Shown: positions 44,790 to 53,513 of the stretch, one piece after another
Position numbering within the stretch: the stretch's first letter is position 1
How the letters are laid out: each line of letters opens with the position of its first letter
NCBI RefSeq assembly: GCF_008085905.1
Contig: NZ_VSFF01000003.1
Span: 434,001 to 498,000, forward strand
DNA length: 64,000 bases
Origin: Actinomadura syzygii
GTDB taxonomy: Bacteria; Actinomycetota; Actinomycetes; Streptosporangiales; Streptosporangiaceae
Direction of reading: 5' to 3'
Program-made: the position numbers and the translations under genes
The notes under the pieces: generated by a model
Databases searched by the model: none
What the model saw: only the letters and a program-made list of their open reading frames with translations
What the model was told of the DNA's origin: nothing

Positions 44790-47700
44790 TGCGGCGGTAC
44801 TGCCCGCCGACCTCGAAGAAAGCGTCGGTGATCTGCTGGAGGCTGCACACGCGGGCCGCGTCCATCAGGACTCCGAACACGTTCTCGCCCGAGCGGGCCG
44901 CGTCCTTCAACCGGGCCAGCGCGTCCTCGGACACCCCGGCGTGCGTCTGCTGGTAGGCGTGCACGCGGTCCAGCTGGGAGCGCTTCTCGTCCTCGGTGGC
45001 GCGGGCCAGCTCGATCGTGTCCGGCGTCCCGTCCCCGGCGCCGGGGGCGCGGAACGTGTTGACGCCGACGATCGGCAGGGAGCCGTCGTGCTTGCGCTGC
45101 TCGTACAGCATCGACTCGTCCTGGATTCGGCCGCGCTGGTAGCCGGTCTCCATCGCGCCGAGCACGCCGCCGCGCTCGCTGATGCGGTCGAACTCGGCGA
45201 GGACGGCCTCCTCAACCAGGTCGGTGAGGTCGTCGATGATGAACGACCCCTGCAGGGGGTTCTCGTTCATCGCGAGGCCCCACTCGCGGTTGATGATGAG
45301 CTGGATGGCGAGGGCCCGCCGCACCGACTCGGCCGTCGGGGTCGTGACGGCCTCGTCGTAGGCGTTGGTGTGCAGGCTGTTGCAGTTGTCGTAGATGGCG
45401 ATGAGGGCCTGGAGCGTCGTGCGGATGTCGTTGAAGTCCATCTCCTGCGCGTGCAGGGAACGGCCGGACGTCTGCACGTGGTATTTGAGCTTCTGGCTGC
45501 GCTCGTTGGCGCCGTACCGGTCGCGCATGGCCACTGCCCAGATGCGGCGGGCGACACGTCCGAGGACGCTGTACTCCGGGTCCATCCCGTTGGAGAAGAA
45601 GAACGACAGGTTGGGCGCGAAGTCGTCGACGTCCATTCCGCGCGCCAGATACGACTCGACGTAGGTGAACCCGTTGGCCAGGGTGAACGCGAGCTGGCTG
45701 ATGGGGTTCGCCCCGGCCTCGGCGATGTGGTACCCGGAGATCGACACCGAATAGAAATTGCGGACCTTGTTGGCGATGAACCATTCCTGGATGTCGCCCA
45801 TCATCCGCAGTGAGAACTCGGTGGAGAAGATGCAGGTGTTCTGGCCCTGGTCCTCTTTGAGGATGTCGGCCTGAACGGTCCCGCGCACGGTCGAAAGCAC
45901 TCGCGCCCGGACGGCGGCGGCCTCCTCCTCGGTCGGCTCCCGCCCGTTCTCCTCGTAGAAGGCGTCCAGACCCTGGTCGATGGCGGTGTTGAGGAAGAAC
46001 GCCAGGATCGTGGGCGCGGGGCCGTTGATGGTCATCGACACCGACGTCGTCGGCGAGGAGAGGTCGAACCCGTCGTAGAGGGCCTTCATGTCGTCCAGCG
46101 TGGCGATCGACACGCCGGACGTGCCGACCTTGCCGTACACGTCAGGACGCTCGTCCGGGTCGCGCCCGTATAGCGTCACCGAGTCGAACGCGGTGGACAG
46201 CCGCGTCGCGGGCTGCCCCTCCGACAGGAGCTTGAAGCGCCGGTTGGTGCGGAACGGGTCGCCCTCGCCCGCGAACATGCGCGCCGGGTCCTCGTTGTCG
46301 CGCTTGAAGGGGAACACCCCGGCGGTGAAGGGGAACCGCCCGGGCAGGTTCTCGTTGCGGAGGAACCGCAGCAGCTCGCCGTGGTCGGTGAAGCGCGGCA
46401 GCGAGACGCGCGGGATCCGGCTGCCGGACAGCGACTCGCGGGTCAGCTTGGTGTGCAGTTCCTTGTCGCGGATGCGGACGACCTGCTCGTCGCCCGAGTA
46501 CGCCTCGACGACGGCAGGCCACTCGTCGAGCAGCGCGGCGTTCGCCGGGGCCACGTCGCGGCGGGCCTTCTCCAGCAGCGTCTCGACCTCGGCGCCGTCG
46601 GTCAGCTCGGCGCGCACCTCGTCCAGCCGCTGGACCCGCCGCGCCGCCGCCATCTGCGCCTCCGTGTCGGCGTGGTAGCCGCGCACGGTGTCGGAGATGT
46701 CGGACAGGTACCGCACCCGGCCGGGCGGGATGACGGTCGCCGCACTGGTCGAGACCTTCGTCGCAACATCCGGCAGGGCGCCGTCCGCCAACCGGAGGCC
46801 GTGCTCGCCGAGGAGCCCGCCGAGGTGCTGGTAGAGCGCGGTCACGCCGTCGTCGTTGAACGTCGCGGCGCTGGTCCCGAACACGGGCATGTCGTCGGGC
46901 CTCTTCCCGAACGCCTCCCGGTTGCGGACGAGCTGGCGCCCCACGTCGCGCAGCGCGTCGGCCGCGCCGCGCCGCTCGAACTTGTTGATCGCGACCGCGT
47001 CGGCGAAGTCGAGCATGTCGATCTTCTCCAGCTGGGACGCGGCGCCGAACTCGGGCGTCATCACGTACAGCGACACGTCCACCAGCGGGACGATCGCCGC
47101 GTCCCCCTGCCCGATGCCGGGCGTCTCCAGGATGACGAGGTCGTACCCGGCGGCCTTGCAGGCGTTGACGATGTCCTCGATGTTCGCGGGCAGCTCGCGG
47201 GCGCCGCGGGTGGCGAGGGAGCGGAAGAAGACGCGGTCGCCGTCCAGGGAGTTCATCCTGATCCGGTCGCCGAGCAGCGCGCCGCCGCCGCGCCGCCGCG
47301 TCGGGTCGACCGCGATGACCGCGACCCGCAGCCCGTCCCGCTGGTCGACGCGCAGCCGCCGCACCAGCTCGTCGGTGAGGGACGACTTGCCGGAGCCGCC
47401 CGTCCCGGTGATGCCGAGCACGGGGACGCTCCGCCGCCCGGCCGCCTCCGCGAGCAGCGCGCGGTCGGCGGCGGGGAGCTTGCCGGCCTGGAGGCAGGTG
47501 ATCGCGCGGGCGAGGGCGCGCCGCTCCCCCGCGACGACCTGGTCCGCCGGGACGGGCTCGGCGGCGAGGTCGACGTCGCACTCCCGCACCAGCTCGTTGA
47601 TCATGCCGGGCAGGCCGAGCCGCTGGCCGTCCTCGGGCGAGAAGATCCGCACCCCGGCGCCGGACAGCCGCGCGATCTCCTCGTGGACGATCACCCCGCC

Positions 47701-48009
47701 GCCCCCGCCGAACACCTTCACGTGCTCGGCGCCGGCCTCCTTCAGGCTGCGCGACAGGTACTCGAAGTACTCGACGTGCCCGCCCTGGTAGGAGCTGATC
47801 GCGACGCCCTGCGCGTCCTCCTCCAGGACGGCGTCGACCACGTCGCGGACCGCGCGGTCGTGCCCGAGGTGCACGACCTCCGCGCCCTGCGACTGCAGGA
47901 TGCGCCGCATGATGTTGATCGCCGCGTCATGGCCGTCGAACAGCGCCGCCGCCGTCACGAACCGCACCGGGTGCTCCGGCGCGTGCAGGTCCCCCGTCAC
48001 CGTCTCCAC
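44782..48009 (-). CDS. icmF: Fused isobutyryl-CoA mutase IcmF
   Basis: Adenosylcobalamin-dependent enzyme that interconverts isobutyryl-CoA and butyryl-CoA, carrying its own G-protein chaperone; 1075 aa. Domain order: B12-binding (about 15-145, with FDGHDAAINIM supplying the cobalt-ligand His), MeaI-type GTPase (about 195-410, Walker A GTGGSGKSS), linker, and mutase barrel (about 560-1060, QTSGRSLHAQEMDFNDIRT and NSLHTNAYDEA). This B12-G-mutase arrangement is diagnostic of IcmF rather than methylmalonyl-CoA mutase. GTG start. It is divergent from a MarR regulator. Confidence 0.96.
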   Translation of the reverse strand: METVTGDLHAPEHPVRFVTAAALFDGHDAAINIMRRILQSQGAEVVHLGHDRAVRDVVDAVLEEDAQGVAISSYQGGHVEYFEYLSRSLKEAGAEHVKVFGGGGGVIVHEEIARLSGAGVRIFSPEDGQRLGLPGMINELVRECDVDLAAEPVPADQVVAGERRALARAITCLQAGKLPAADRALLAEAAGRRSVPVLGITGTGGSGKSSLTDELVRRLRVDQRDGLRVAVIAVDPTRRRGGGALLGDRIRMNSLDGDRVFFRSLATRGARELPANIEDIVNACKAAGYDLVILETPGIGQGDAAIVPLVDVSLYVMTPEFGAASQLEKIDMLDFADAVAINKFERRGAADALRDVGRQLVRNREAFGKRPDDMPVFGTSAATFNDDGVTALYQHLGGLLGEHGLRLADGALPDVATKVSTSAATVIPPGRVRYLSDISDTVRGYHADTEAQMAAARRVQRLDEVRAELTDGAEVETLLEKARRDVAPANAALLDEWPAVVEAYSGDEQVVRIRDKELHTKLTRESLSGSRIPRVSLPRFTDHGELLRFLRNENLPGRFPFTAGVFPFKRDNEDPARMFAGEGDPFRTNRRFKLLSEGQPATRLSTAFDSVTLYGRDPDERPDVYGKVGTSGVSIATLDDMKALYDGFDLSSPTTSVSMTINGPAPTILAFFLNTAIDQGLDAFYEENGREPTEEEAAAVRARVLSTVRGTVQADILKEDQGQNTCIFSTEFSLRMMGDIQEWFIANKVRNFYSVSISGYHIAEAGANPISQLAFTLANGFTYVESYLARGMDVDDFAPNLSFFFSNGMDPEYSVLGRVARRIWAVAMRDRYGANERSQKLKYHVQTSGRSLHAQEMDFNDIRTTLQALIAIYDNCNSLHTNAYDEAVTTPTAESVRRALAIQLIINREWGLAMNENPLQGSFIIDDLTDLVEEAVLAEFDRISERGGVLGAMETGYQRGRIQDESMLYEQRKHDGSLPIVGVNTFRAPGAGDGTPDTIELARATEDEKRSQLDRVHAYQQTHAGVSEDALARLKDAARSGENVFGVLMDAARVCSLQQITDAFFEVGGQYRRNV

Positions 48010-48017
48010 CTCGACCC

Positions 48018-48046
48018 TTGGACATCCAATATTTGGAAGTTAAAAT
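48018..48046 (+). promoter_or_regulatory. Promoter of the MarR gene with overlapping CCAA/TTGG dyad
   Basis: TTGGAC (48018-48023) and TAAAAT (48041-48046) are 17 nt apart, the best housekeeping-type promoter in the window. CCAATATTTGG (48026-48036) lies in the spacer and could be an autoregulatory site. Transcription would start near 48053, right at GTG 48054. The icmF start is 9 nt away on the other strand. Confidence 0.65.
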
Positions 48047-48089
48047 AGTTTGCGTGCGCCACCAGGTCAAGACCACATACGGTGGGGCG

Positions 48090-48584
48090 GTGCCCGACAC
48101 CCCCGACCCGATCGCCGAAGCCCACCGCCAGTGGAGCGCCCGCTGGCCCGAGCACGCCGACCACATGGCCGCCGTCACCTCGGTGATGCGGGCGCAGCAG
48201 CTCCTGCTGAGCCGGATCGAGGCCGTCCTCAAGCCGTACGGGCTGACGTTCGCCGCCTACGAGGCGCTGCGCCTGCTCGCCTTCTCCCGCACCGGAACGC
48301 TCCCGATGGGCAAGATGGGCACCCGGCTCATGGTGCATCCCGCGTCCGTCACCAACGTGATCGGACGGCTGGAGCAGCGCGGCCTCGTCGGCCGCCGGTC
48401 CTGGCCGGACGACCGCCGGGTCGTGCTCGCCGGCATCACCCCGGCCGGGCGCGAGCTGGCCGAGGAGGCGACGCTCGCGCTGAACGAGGCCGGGTTCGGC
48501 ATCCCCGACCTGCCCGCCGAGCGGGCCGCCGACATCACCGCCGCGCTCCGCGCCGTCCGCGTCTCCGCGGGCGACCTCGACTAG
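48090..48584 (+). CDS. MarR-family transcriptional regulator
   Basis: A dimeric winged-helix regulator of 164 aa: helices around RAQQLLLSRIEAVLKPYGLTFAAYEALRLL, recognition helix in VHPASVTNVIGRLEQRGLV, and the wing SWPDDRRVVLAGITPAG. It probably controls icmF and itself through the shared 80-bp intergenic region, perhaps in response to an acyl-CoA or acid. GTG 48090 has GGTGGGG upstream. GTG 48054 (176 aa) would give a leaderless message from the promoter at 48018-48046 and cannot be excluded. Confidence 0.9.
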   Translation: MPDTPDPIAEAHRQWSARWPEHADHMAAVTSVMRAQQLLLSRIEAVLKPYGLTFAAYEALRLLAFSRTGTLPMGKMGTRLMVHPASVTNVIGRLEQRGLVGRRSWPDDRRVVLAGITPAGRELAEEATLALNEAGFGIPDLPAERAADITAALRAVRVSAGDLD

Positions 48585-48691
48585 CGTCCCGCCCCGCGGC
48601 CTTCGGGCGTTCATGGACTCCCCCTGCCCGGTCGTCCGGAAACGGATCCCATATCCTGCGGATCACACGACGGCGTGGGCGAGGAGGCGTG

Positions 48692-49492
48692 GTGGCGGAT
48701 TCGCGGGCTATGACGTACGGCGGCTATCTGCGGCTCGATGATCTTCTGGACTGCCAGGACCCGCGGACCCCGGCCCATGACGAGATGCTGTTCGTGATCA
48801 TCCATCAGGTCTACGAGCTGTGGTTCAAGCAGATCCTGCACGAGGCGGCCCTCCTGCAGCGCCGCCTTGAGGACGGCAACAGCGCCGGGTCGCTGCACAC
48901 CGCGCGCCGCATCGCCAAGATCCTCAAGACGGTGGTCGGGCAGCTCGACGTCCTGGAGACGATGACGCCCCGCCAGTTCGCCGCGTTCCGGGACGTCCTC
49001 GGCAGCTCCAGCGGCTTCCAGAGCGAGCAGTTCCGGGAGATCGAGGCCGTCCTCGGGCGGCGCTCCTTCCCCGCCTCCGACCTGCGCGGCGACGAGCGGC
49101 TCCAGGCGGCGGTGGCGCGCCCGTCCATGTTCGACTCGCTGCTGCGCTACCTCGTCGTGCACGGGTACGAGGTGCCGCCCGAGGCCGTCGAGCGCGACAC
49201 GTCCCGGCCGTGGGAGCCGGACGAGTCGGTGCAGAAGGCGCTGCTCGCCGTCTACGCGGACGAGTCCGGCCCCGCCGCCGAGGTGTGCGAGGGCCTCGTC
49301 GACGTCGACGAGGGCGTTCAGGAGTGGCGGTACCGGCACCTGAAGATGGTCGAGCGGACGATCGGCGCGAAGATCGGCACCGGCGGCTCGGCGGGCGCCG
49401 ACTACCTGCGCCGCACCCTGTTCGCGCCCGCGTTCCCGGACCTGTGGGAGGTCCGCTCCCGGACCGAGGAGGCCCCCGTCCATGGCGCGTGA
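48692..49492 (+). CDS. kynA: Tryptophan 2,3-dioxygenase
   Basis: Haem enzyme that opens the indole ring of L-tryptophan to N-formylkynurenine; 266 aa. It begins MTYGGYLRLDDLLDCQ with the substrate-binding HDEMLFVIIHQVYELWFKQ block. It carries the SSSGFQSEQFREIE region, the haem-ligand His in EWRYRHLKMVERTIG and the GTGGSAGADYL substrate loop. GTG 48692 follows GAGGAGG by 4 nt. The next gene overlaps its end by 11 nt. Confidence 0.95.
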   Translation: MADSRAMTYGGYLRLDDLLDCQDPRTPAHDEMLFVIIHQVYELWFKQILHEAALLQRRLEDGNSAGSLHTARRIAKILKTVVGQLDVLETMTPRQFAAFRDVLGSSSGFQSEQFREIEAVLGRRSFPASDLRGDERLQAAVARPSMFDSLLRYLVVHGYEVPPEAVERDTSRPWEPDESVQKALLAVYADESGPAAEVCEGLVDVDEGVQEWRYRHLKMVERTIGAKIGTGGSAGADYLRRTLFAPAFPDLWEVRSRTEEAPVHGA

Positions 49493-50813
49493 CGGTTCCG
49501 CCCCGCCTCTCGGCGGCGGCGAGCGGGTCGCGATCGTCGGCGCGGGCCTCGCGGGCTGCCTGCTCGCGGTGCTGCTCGGCCGCCGCGGCGTGCCGGTGAC
49601 GGTGTACGAGCGGCGTCCCGACCCGCGGATCGCGGGCGCCGAGCGCGGCCGGTCGATCAACCTCGCGATCTCCGCGCGCGGCCTCGCCGCGCTGGAGCAG
49701 GTCGGCCTGCGCGACCACGCGCTCAAGCAGGCGCTGCCCATGCACGGGCGGATGGTGCACCCGGCGCGCGGCGCGCAGAACTTCCAGCCCTACAGCGCGG
49801 ACGGCGAGCGCGCCATCAACTCCATCAGCCGCGGCGAGCTGAACCGGGCCCTGCTGGAGACCGCGGACGGCACGCCCGGCGTGACGCTGCGGTTCTCCCA
49901 GCGCGTCGTCGGCGTCGACGCCGTCGCGGGGGCGGTCCTGCTGGAGGGGGCCGACCCCGAGCCCGCGGACGTCGTCCTCGCCGGGGACGGTGCGTACAGC
50001 GCCGTCCGCCGCTCCCTCGGCCTGGACGAGGACGCCGACTTCCTGGCGCACGGGTACAAGGAGCTGACGATCCCGCCGCGGGACGGCGGGTTCGCGCTCG
50101 ACCCGGACGCGCTGCACATCTGGCCGCGCGGCACGTCCATGATGATCGCGCTGCCGAACCTCGACCGGTCGTTCACCTGCACCCTGTTCTGGGACAAGGA
50201 CGACTTCGCCGCGCTCGACACGCCGGAGAGGGTCACGGCGCGCTTCGAGGACGAGTACCCGGACGTCGCGGGCCTGATCCCGGACCTCGTCGACGACTTC
50301 GCGCACAACCCGGTCGGGTCGCTCGTGACCGTCCGGTGCTGGCCGTGGACGCGGTACGGCGACGGCGCGGTCGTGGCGCTGCTCGGGGACGCGGCGCACG
50401 CGATCGTCCCGTTCTTCGGGCAGGGCGCCAACTGCGCGTTCGAGGACTGCATCGAGATCGACCGGTGCCTCACCGAGACCGGCGGCGACTGGGCCCGCGC
50501 CCTGTCGCTCTACCAGGAGCGGCGCAAGGCCAACACCGACGCGATCGCCGAGATGGCGCTGGACAACTTCGTCGAGATGCGCGACCGCGTCTCGTCCCGG
50601 GTGTACCGGGCGAAGCAGGCGGCGACGCACGCGCTGGAGCGGCGGCTCGCGGGCCGGTACGCGTCCCGGTACGAGCTGGTGTCGTTCTCGACCGTCCCGT
50701 ACGCGGAGATCCCCGCGCGGATCCGGCGGCAGAACCGCGTCCTCGGCCTGGCCGTCGCGGGCGCGGCGGGCGCGCTCGGGCTGGCGGGCCTCCTGCGCCG
50801 CCGCAGGGCTTGA
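49482..50813 (+). CDS. kmo: Kynurenine 3-monooxygenase
   Basis: FAD-dependent hydroxylase converting L-kynurenine to 3-hydroxykynurenine, 443 aa. It has the Rossmann fingerprint VAIVGAGLAGCLLA, a conserved GRSINLAISARG, and the FAD-ribityl motif GDAAHAIVPFFGQGANCAFEDC. It ends in a short hydrophobic helix and Arg-rich tail, which may attach it to the membrane as in eukaryotic KMO. It overlaps kynA by 11 nt. Kynurenine formamidase and kynureninase genes are not in the window. Confidence 0.95.
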   Translation: MARDGSAPPLGGGERVAIVGAGLAGCLLAVLLGRRGVPVTVYERRPDPRIAGAERGRSINLAISARGLAALEQVGLRDHALKQALPMHGRMVHPARGAQNFQPYSADGERAINSISRGELNRALLETADGTPGVTLRFSQRVVGVDAVAGAVLLEGADPEPADVVLAGDGAYSAVRRSLGLDEDADFLAHGYKELTIPPRDGGFALDPDALHIWPRGTSMMIALPNLDRSFTCTLFWDKDDFAALDTPERVTARFEDEYPDVAGLIPDLVDDFAHNPVGSLVTVRCWPWTRYGDGAVVALLGDAAHAIVPFFGQGANCAFEDCIEIDRCLTETGGDWARALSLYQERRKANTDAIAEMALDNFVEMRDRVSSRVYRAKQAATHALERRLAGRYASRYELVSFSTVPYAEIPARIRRQNRVLGLAVAGAAGALGLAGLLRRRRA

Positions 50814-50820
50814 GGAGGGG

Positions 50821-52242
50821 CTAGCGGGCGGCGCGGCGGGTCGCGAGCAGGTCGGCGACGGCCGCCGCCAGCGCCGCCAGCACGAACCCGAGGATCACGA
50901 TCAGGCCGTGCCGGAACGAGGCGGCCCAGTCGCCGCGCGTCCCGGCGAGGGCGGCGAAGAACACCGACCCGACCGCGGCGATGCCCGTCGCGGTCCCGAC
51001 CCGCTGCCCGGTCTGCAGCACGCCCGCCGCGCTGCCGCCCTCGGTGTAGTGCACCTCCGACAGCGTGATCGTCTGGTTGGGCGCGATCACGAGGCCGCTG
51101 CCGAGCCCCGCGAGGAGCAGCGGGCCCGCCGTCGCCCACGCCACGCCCCGGCCGGGCTCCAGCTCGACCGCGACCCACGCGGCGGCGAGCCCGATCACGA
51201 CGATGACGAGCCCGGCGGCGACGAGCGGGCGGCCGAACCGCGCGACGACCCGTCCCCCGGCGGCGGACGCGACGCCCGACCCGACCGCGAACGGCGTGAT
51301 CGCGAGGCCCGCCTCCAGCGCGCTGTAGTGGAGGCCGTTCTGCAGGTAGAGGGTGAAGATGAAGAAGATCGCGGTGAACCCGGCGAAGTACAGCAGCGCG
51401 ATCGCCGTGCCGAGCGCGTAGGAGCGGAGCCGGAACAGGGCGAGGTCGACCATGGGCGTCGCGGCGCGCCGCTCCCACGCGGTGAACAGGGCGATCAGCA
51501 CGGCGCCCGCGAGGATCAGCAGCCACTTCAGGTCGCCGTGCCAGCTCTGCTCCTGGACGAGCGGCAGCAGCACGCACACCACGCCCCCGCCGAGCAGCAG
51601 CACGCCGAGCGGGTCGAGGCCCTGCCGCTCCCCGTAGACGGGAGCGGGCAGCAGCCGCCACGCCAGCACCAGCGCGATCACGCCGACCGGGACGTTGACG
51701 TAGAACACCCAGCGCCAGCCCTCGTGGGAGCCCGCGATGGCGATCAGCCCGCCGCCGAGCAGCGGCCCGACGGCGGTCGCGATGCCGATGACCGCGCCGA
51801 GCGCGCCGAACGCCCGGCCCCGCTCCGCGCCCCGGAACAGCTGCTGGATCAGCCCCGCGACCTGCGGGTTCAGGATGCCGCCCGCGACGCCCTGGACGAG
51901 CCTCGCCAGCACCAGGAACAGGATCGTCGGCGCGATCCCCGCCGCGGCGCTCGCCAGCGTGAACAGCGCGAGCCCGGACATGAACACGGCGCGGCGGCTG
52001 CGCGCGTCGCCGAGCCGCCCGGACGGCACGAGGACGAGGCCGAACGTCAGCGCGTACCCGGACAGGATCCACTGGAGCTGGGCGTCGGAGGCGTCCAGGC
52101 CGTCCCGGATCGACGGCAGCGCGACGTTGACGATGCTGACGTCCAGCAGCGTCATGAAGGCGGCCACGAGGCAGACCGACAGCGCCTGCCAGCGCCGCCG
52201 CCGCGTCTCGCGCTCGTCGGAGTCGGTCGCCTCGGTCGGCAC
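50821..52242 (-). CDS. MFS multidrug transporter (EmrB/QacA, DHA2 type)
   Basis: A proton-driven exporter of 473 aa with about fourteen membrane helices. It has motif A-like GRLGDARSRRAVF, motif C in GPLLGG, and the DHA2 start LLDVSIVNVALPSI. GTG 52242 has AAAGGAG 8 nt upstream. It is convergent with kmo (gap 7 nt). The substrate is unknown. Confidence 0.94.
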   Translation of the reverse strand: MPTEATDSDERETRRRRWQALSVCLVAAFMTLLDVSIVNVALPSIRDGLDASDAQLQWILSGYALTFGLVLVPSGRLGDARSRRAVFMSGLALFTLASAAAGIAPTILFLVLARLVQGVAGGILNPQVAGLIQQLFRGAERGRAFGALGAVIGIATAVGPLLGGGLIAIAGSHEGWRWVFYVNVPVGVIALVLAWRLLPAPVYGERQGLDPLGVLLLGGGVVCVLLPLVQEQSWHGDLKWLLILAGAVLIALFTAWERRAATPMVDLALFRLRSYALGTAIALLYFAGFTAIFFIFTLYLQNGLHYSALEAGLAITPFAVGSGVASAAGGRVVARFGRPLVAAGLVIVVIGLAAAWVAVELEPGRGVAWATAGPLLLAGLGSGLVIAPNQTITLSEVHYTEGGSAAGVLQTGQRVGTATGIAAVGSVFFAALAGTRGDWAASFRHGLIVILGFVLAALAAAVADLLATRRAAR

Positions 52243-52323
52243 GGCAGGCTCCTTTCCGGCGATCACGGGACGAAACGCCGGGGCGCGCGGCCGGGCCCGG
52301 GCGCACTGTGGAACAGTTGCGCC

Positions 52324-52581
52324 ATGCCCGACTCCGGCCAGGGGGCCGTCCCCGACGAGACGCAGCGCGACGAGATGCAGTGTTCGGCCAAGGGCTGCCG
52401 CGCGGACGCCGTGTGGGCGCTGCGCTGGAACAACCCGAAGATCCACACGCCGGACCGGCGGAAGGTGTGGCTCGCCTGCGACGAGCACCGCGAGAGCCTG
52501 TCGGCGTTCCTCGGCCGCCGCGACTTCCTGAAGGACGTGGTCCCGGTCGCCGACCTCGACGCGCCCGCCGACGGCCGCTGA
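52324..52581 (+). CDS. Small Cys/His protein, actinobacterial, function unknown
   Basis: An 85-residue protein with a conserved-looking core: MQCSAKGCRADAVWALRWNN, then IHTPDRRKVWLACDEHRESL. Three Cys and a His in the order C-x4-C-x(about 30)-C-x2-H suggest a single zinc site. Databases often name relatives acetone carboxylase, but it bears no resemblance to that enzyme and the name should not be trusted. It diverges from the MFS gene. Confidence 0.75.
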   Translation: MPDSGQGAVPDETQRDEMQCSAKGCRADAVWALRWNNPKIHTPDRRKVWLACDEHRESLSAFLGRRDFLKDVVPVADLDAPADGR

Positions 52582-52615
52582 CCGTCGTCCGGGCAGGGTC
52601 GGCCGGGACGGCGGC

Positions 52616-52903
52616 TCAGGCTTCGCCGAGCACCCGCTCCCCCGCGGGACCGGGGACGTCGGGCGTCCCGGCGGCGTCCGGCCAGCCCTCGGCCATCTCG
52701 GTGAGGCGGGCGGCGGCGTCCCGCGCGGGCGCGCCGCGCCCGACCGCGAGGCCGAGCAGGTAGGCGGTCAGCGGCGCGCCCGGGCGGGCGACGCCGTGCG
52801 CGACGTCGCGGGCCAGGTCCAGGACGAGGTCGCGGTCGATGTCGCCGCGGTCGAGGCCCAGTTCGAGGCAGGCCGCGTTGATCCAGTCCTCCAGCATCGA
52901 CAT
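52616..52903 (-). CDS. DUF6457-type protein in molybdenum cofactor operon
   Basis: A 95-residue helical protein (MSMLEDWINAACLELGLD ... DVAHGVARPGAPLTAYLLG) of an actinobacterial family often found beside mobA. It has no catalytic motif and may be a partner or chaperone. AAGGAGG 5 nt upstream fixes the ATG. It follows mobA by 49 nt and is probably the last gene of moaA-mobA-DUF6457. Confidence 0.8.
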   Translation of the reverse strand: MSMLEDWINAACLELGLDRGDIDRDLVLDLARDVAHGVARPGAPLTAYLLGLAVGRGAPARDAAARLTEMAEGWPDAAGTPDVPGPAGERVLGEA

Positions 52904-52952
52904 GGGTCCTCCTTGTGGCGTCGTCCGGGCGAATCTGCCCGTTCTCGTCGGA

Positions 52953-53507
52953 TCAAAGCAGGCGGCGGGCGGCGGCGAGGTCGTCCGGGGTGTCGCAGTC
53001 GTACCAGGCGGGACGCGGCTCGGCGGGCAGCGCGACATGGGCGGGACCGAGCGGCCCGAGCAGCCCGCGCAGGGACGCGCCGCCGTACGCGCCGAGCGCC
53101 TCGCGCAGCGCGGCGGCGTCCCAGCACCCGGCGAGCCACTGCTCACGGCCCGCGCCGTCGACCAGCACGGCCCCGGCGCGCCCGGCGGCCGCGTCGAGCA
53201 GGCGGGCGACGTGCCCGGGACGCAGGAACGGCAGGTCGGCCGCCAGCAGCGCCAGCCACGGCGAGCGGACCTCGGCGAGCCCGGCGCGCAACGCGGGCAC
53301 CGGCCCGGCCCCCGGCGGGTCCTCCCGGACGAGCACGGCCCCCGGCAGGACGTTCCGCGGCGGCCCCACGACGACCAGCCGGGACGCCCCGCCCGCGGCG
53401 GCGGCCGCCCACTCGACCAGCGTCCGGCCGCCGACGGACGCGGCGGGCTTGTCGGCGCCGAACCGCCGGGCCCGCCCCCCGGCCAGCACCACGGCGTCGA
53501 AGTCCAC
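52953..53507 (-). CDS. mobA: Molybdenum cofactor guanylyltransferase MobA
   Basis: Attaches GMP to molybdopterin to give the guanine dinucleotide cofactor used by DMSO-reductase-family enzymes such as formate dehydrogenase. The 184-residue protein has the nucleotidyltransferase signature VVLAGGRARRFGADKP, VREDPPGAGPVPALRAGL and the metal Asp in LLAADLPFL. Its GTG is 6 nt from the moaA stop, consistent with an operon. Confidence 0.92.
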   Translation of the reverse strand: MDFDAVVLAGGRARRFGADKPAASVGGRTLVEWAAAAAGGASRLVVVGPPRNVLPGAVLVREDPPGAGPVPALRAGLAEVRSPWLALLAADLPFLRPGHVARLLDAAAGRAGAVLVDGAGREQWLAGCWDAAALREALGAYGGASLRGLLGPLGPAHVALPAEPRPAWYDCDTPDDLAAARRLL

Positions 53508-53513
53508 CGGACG

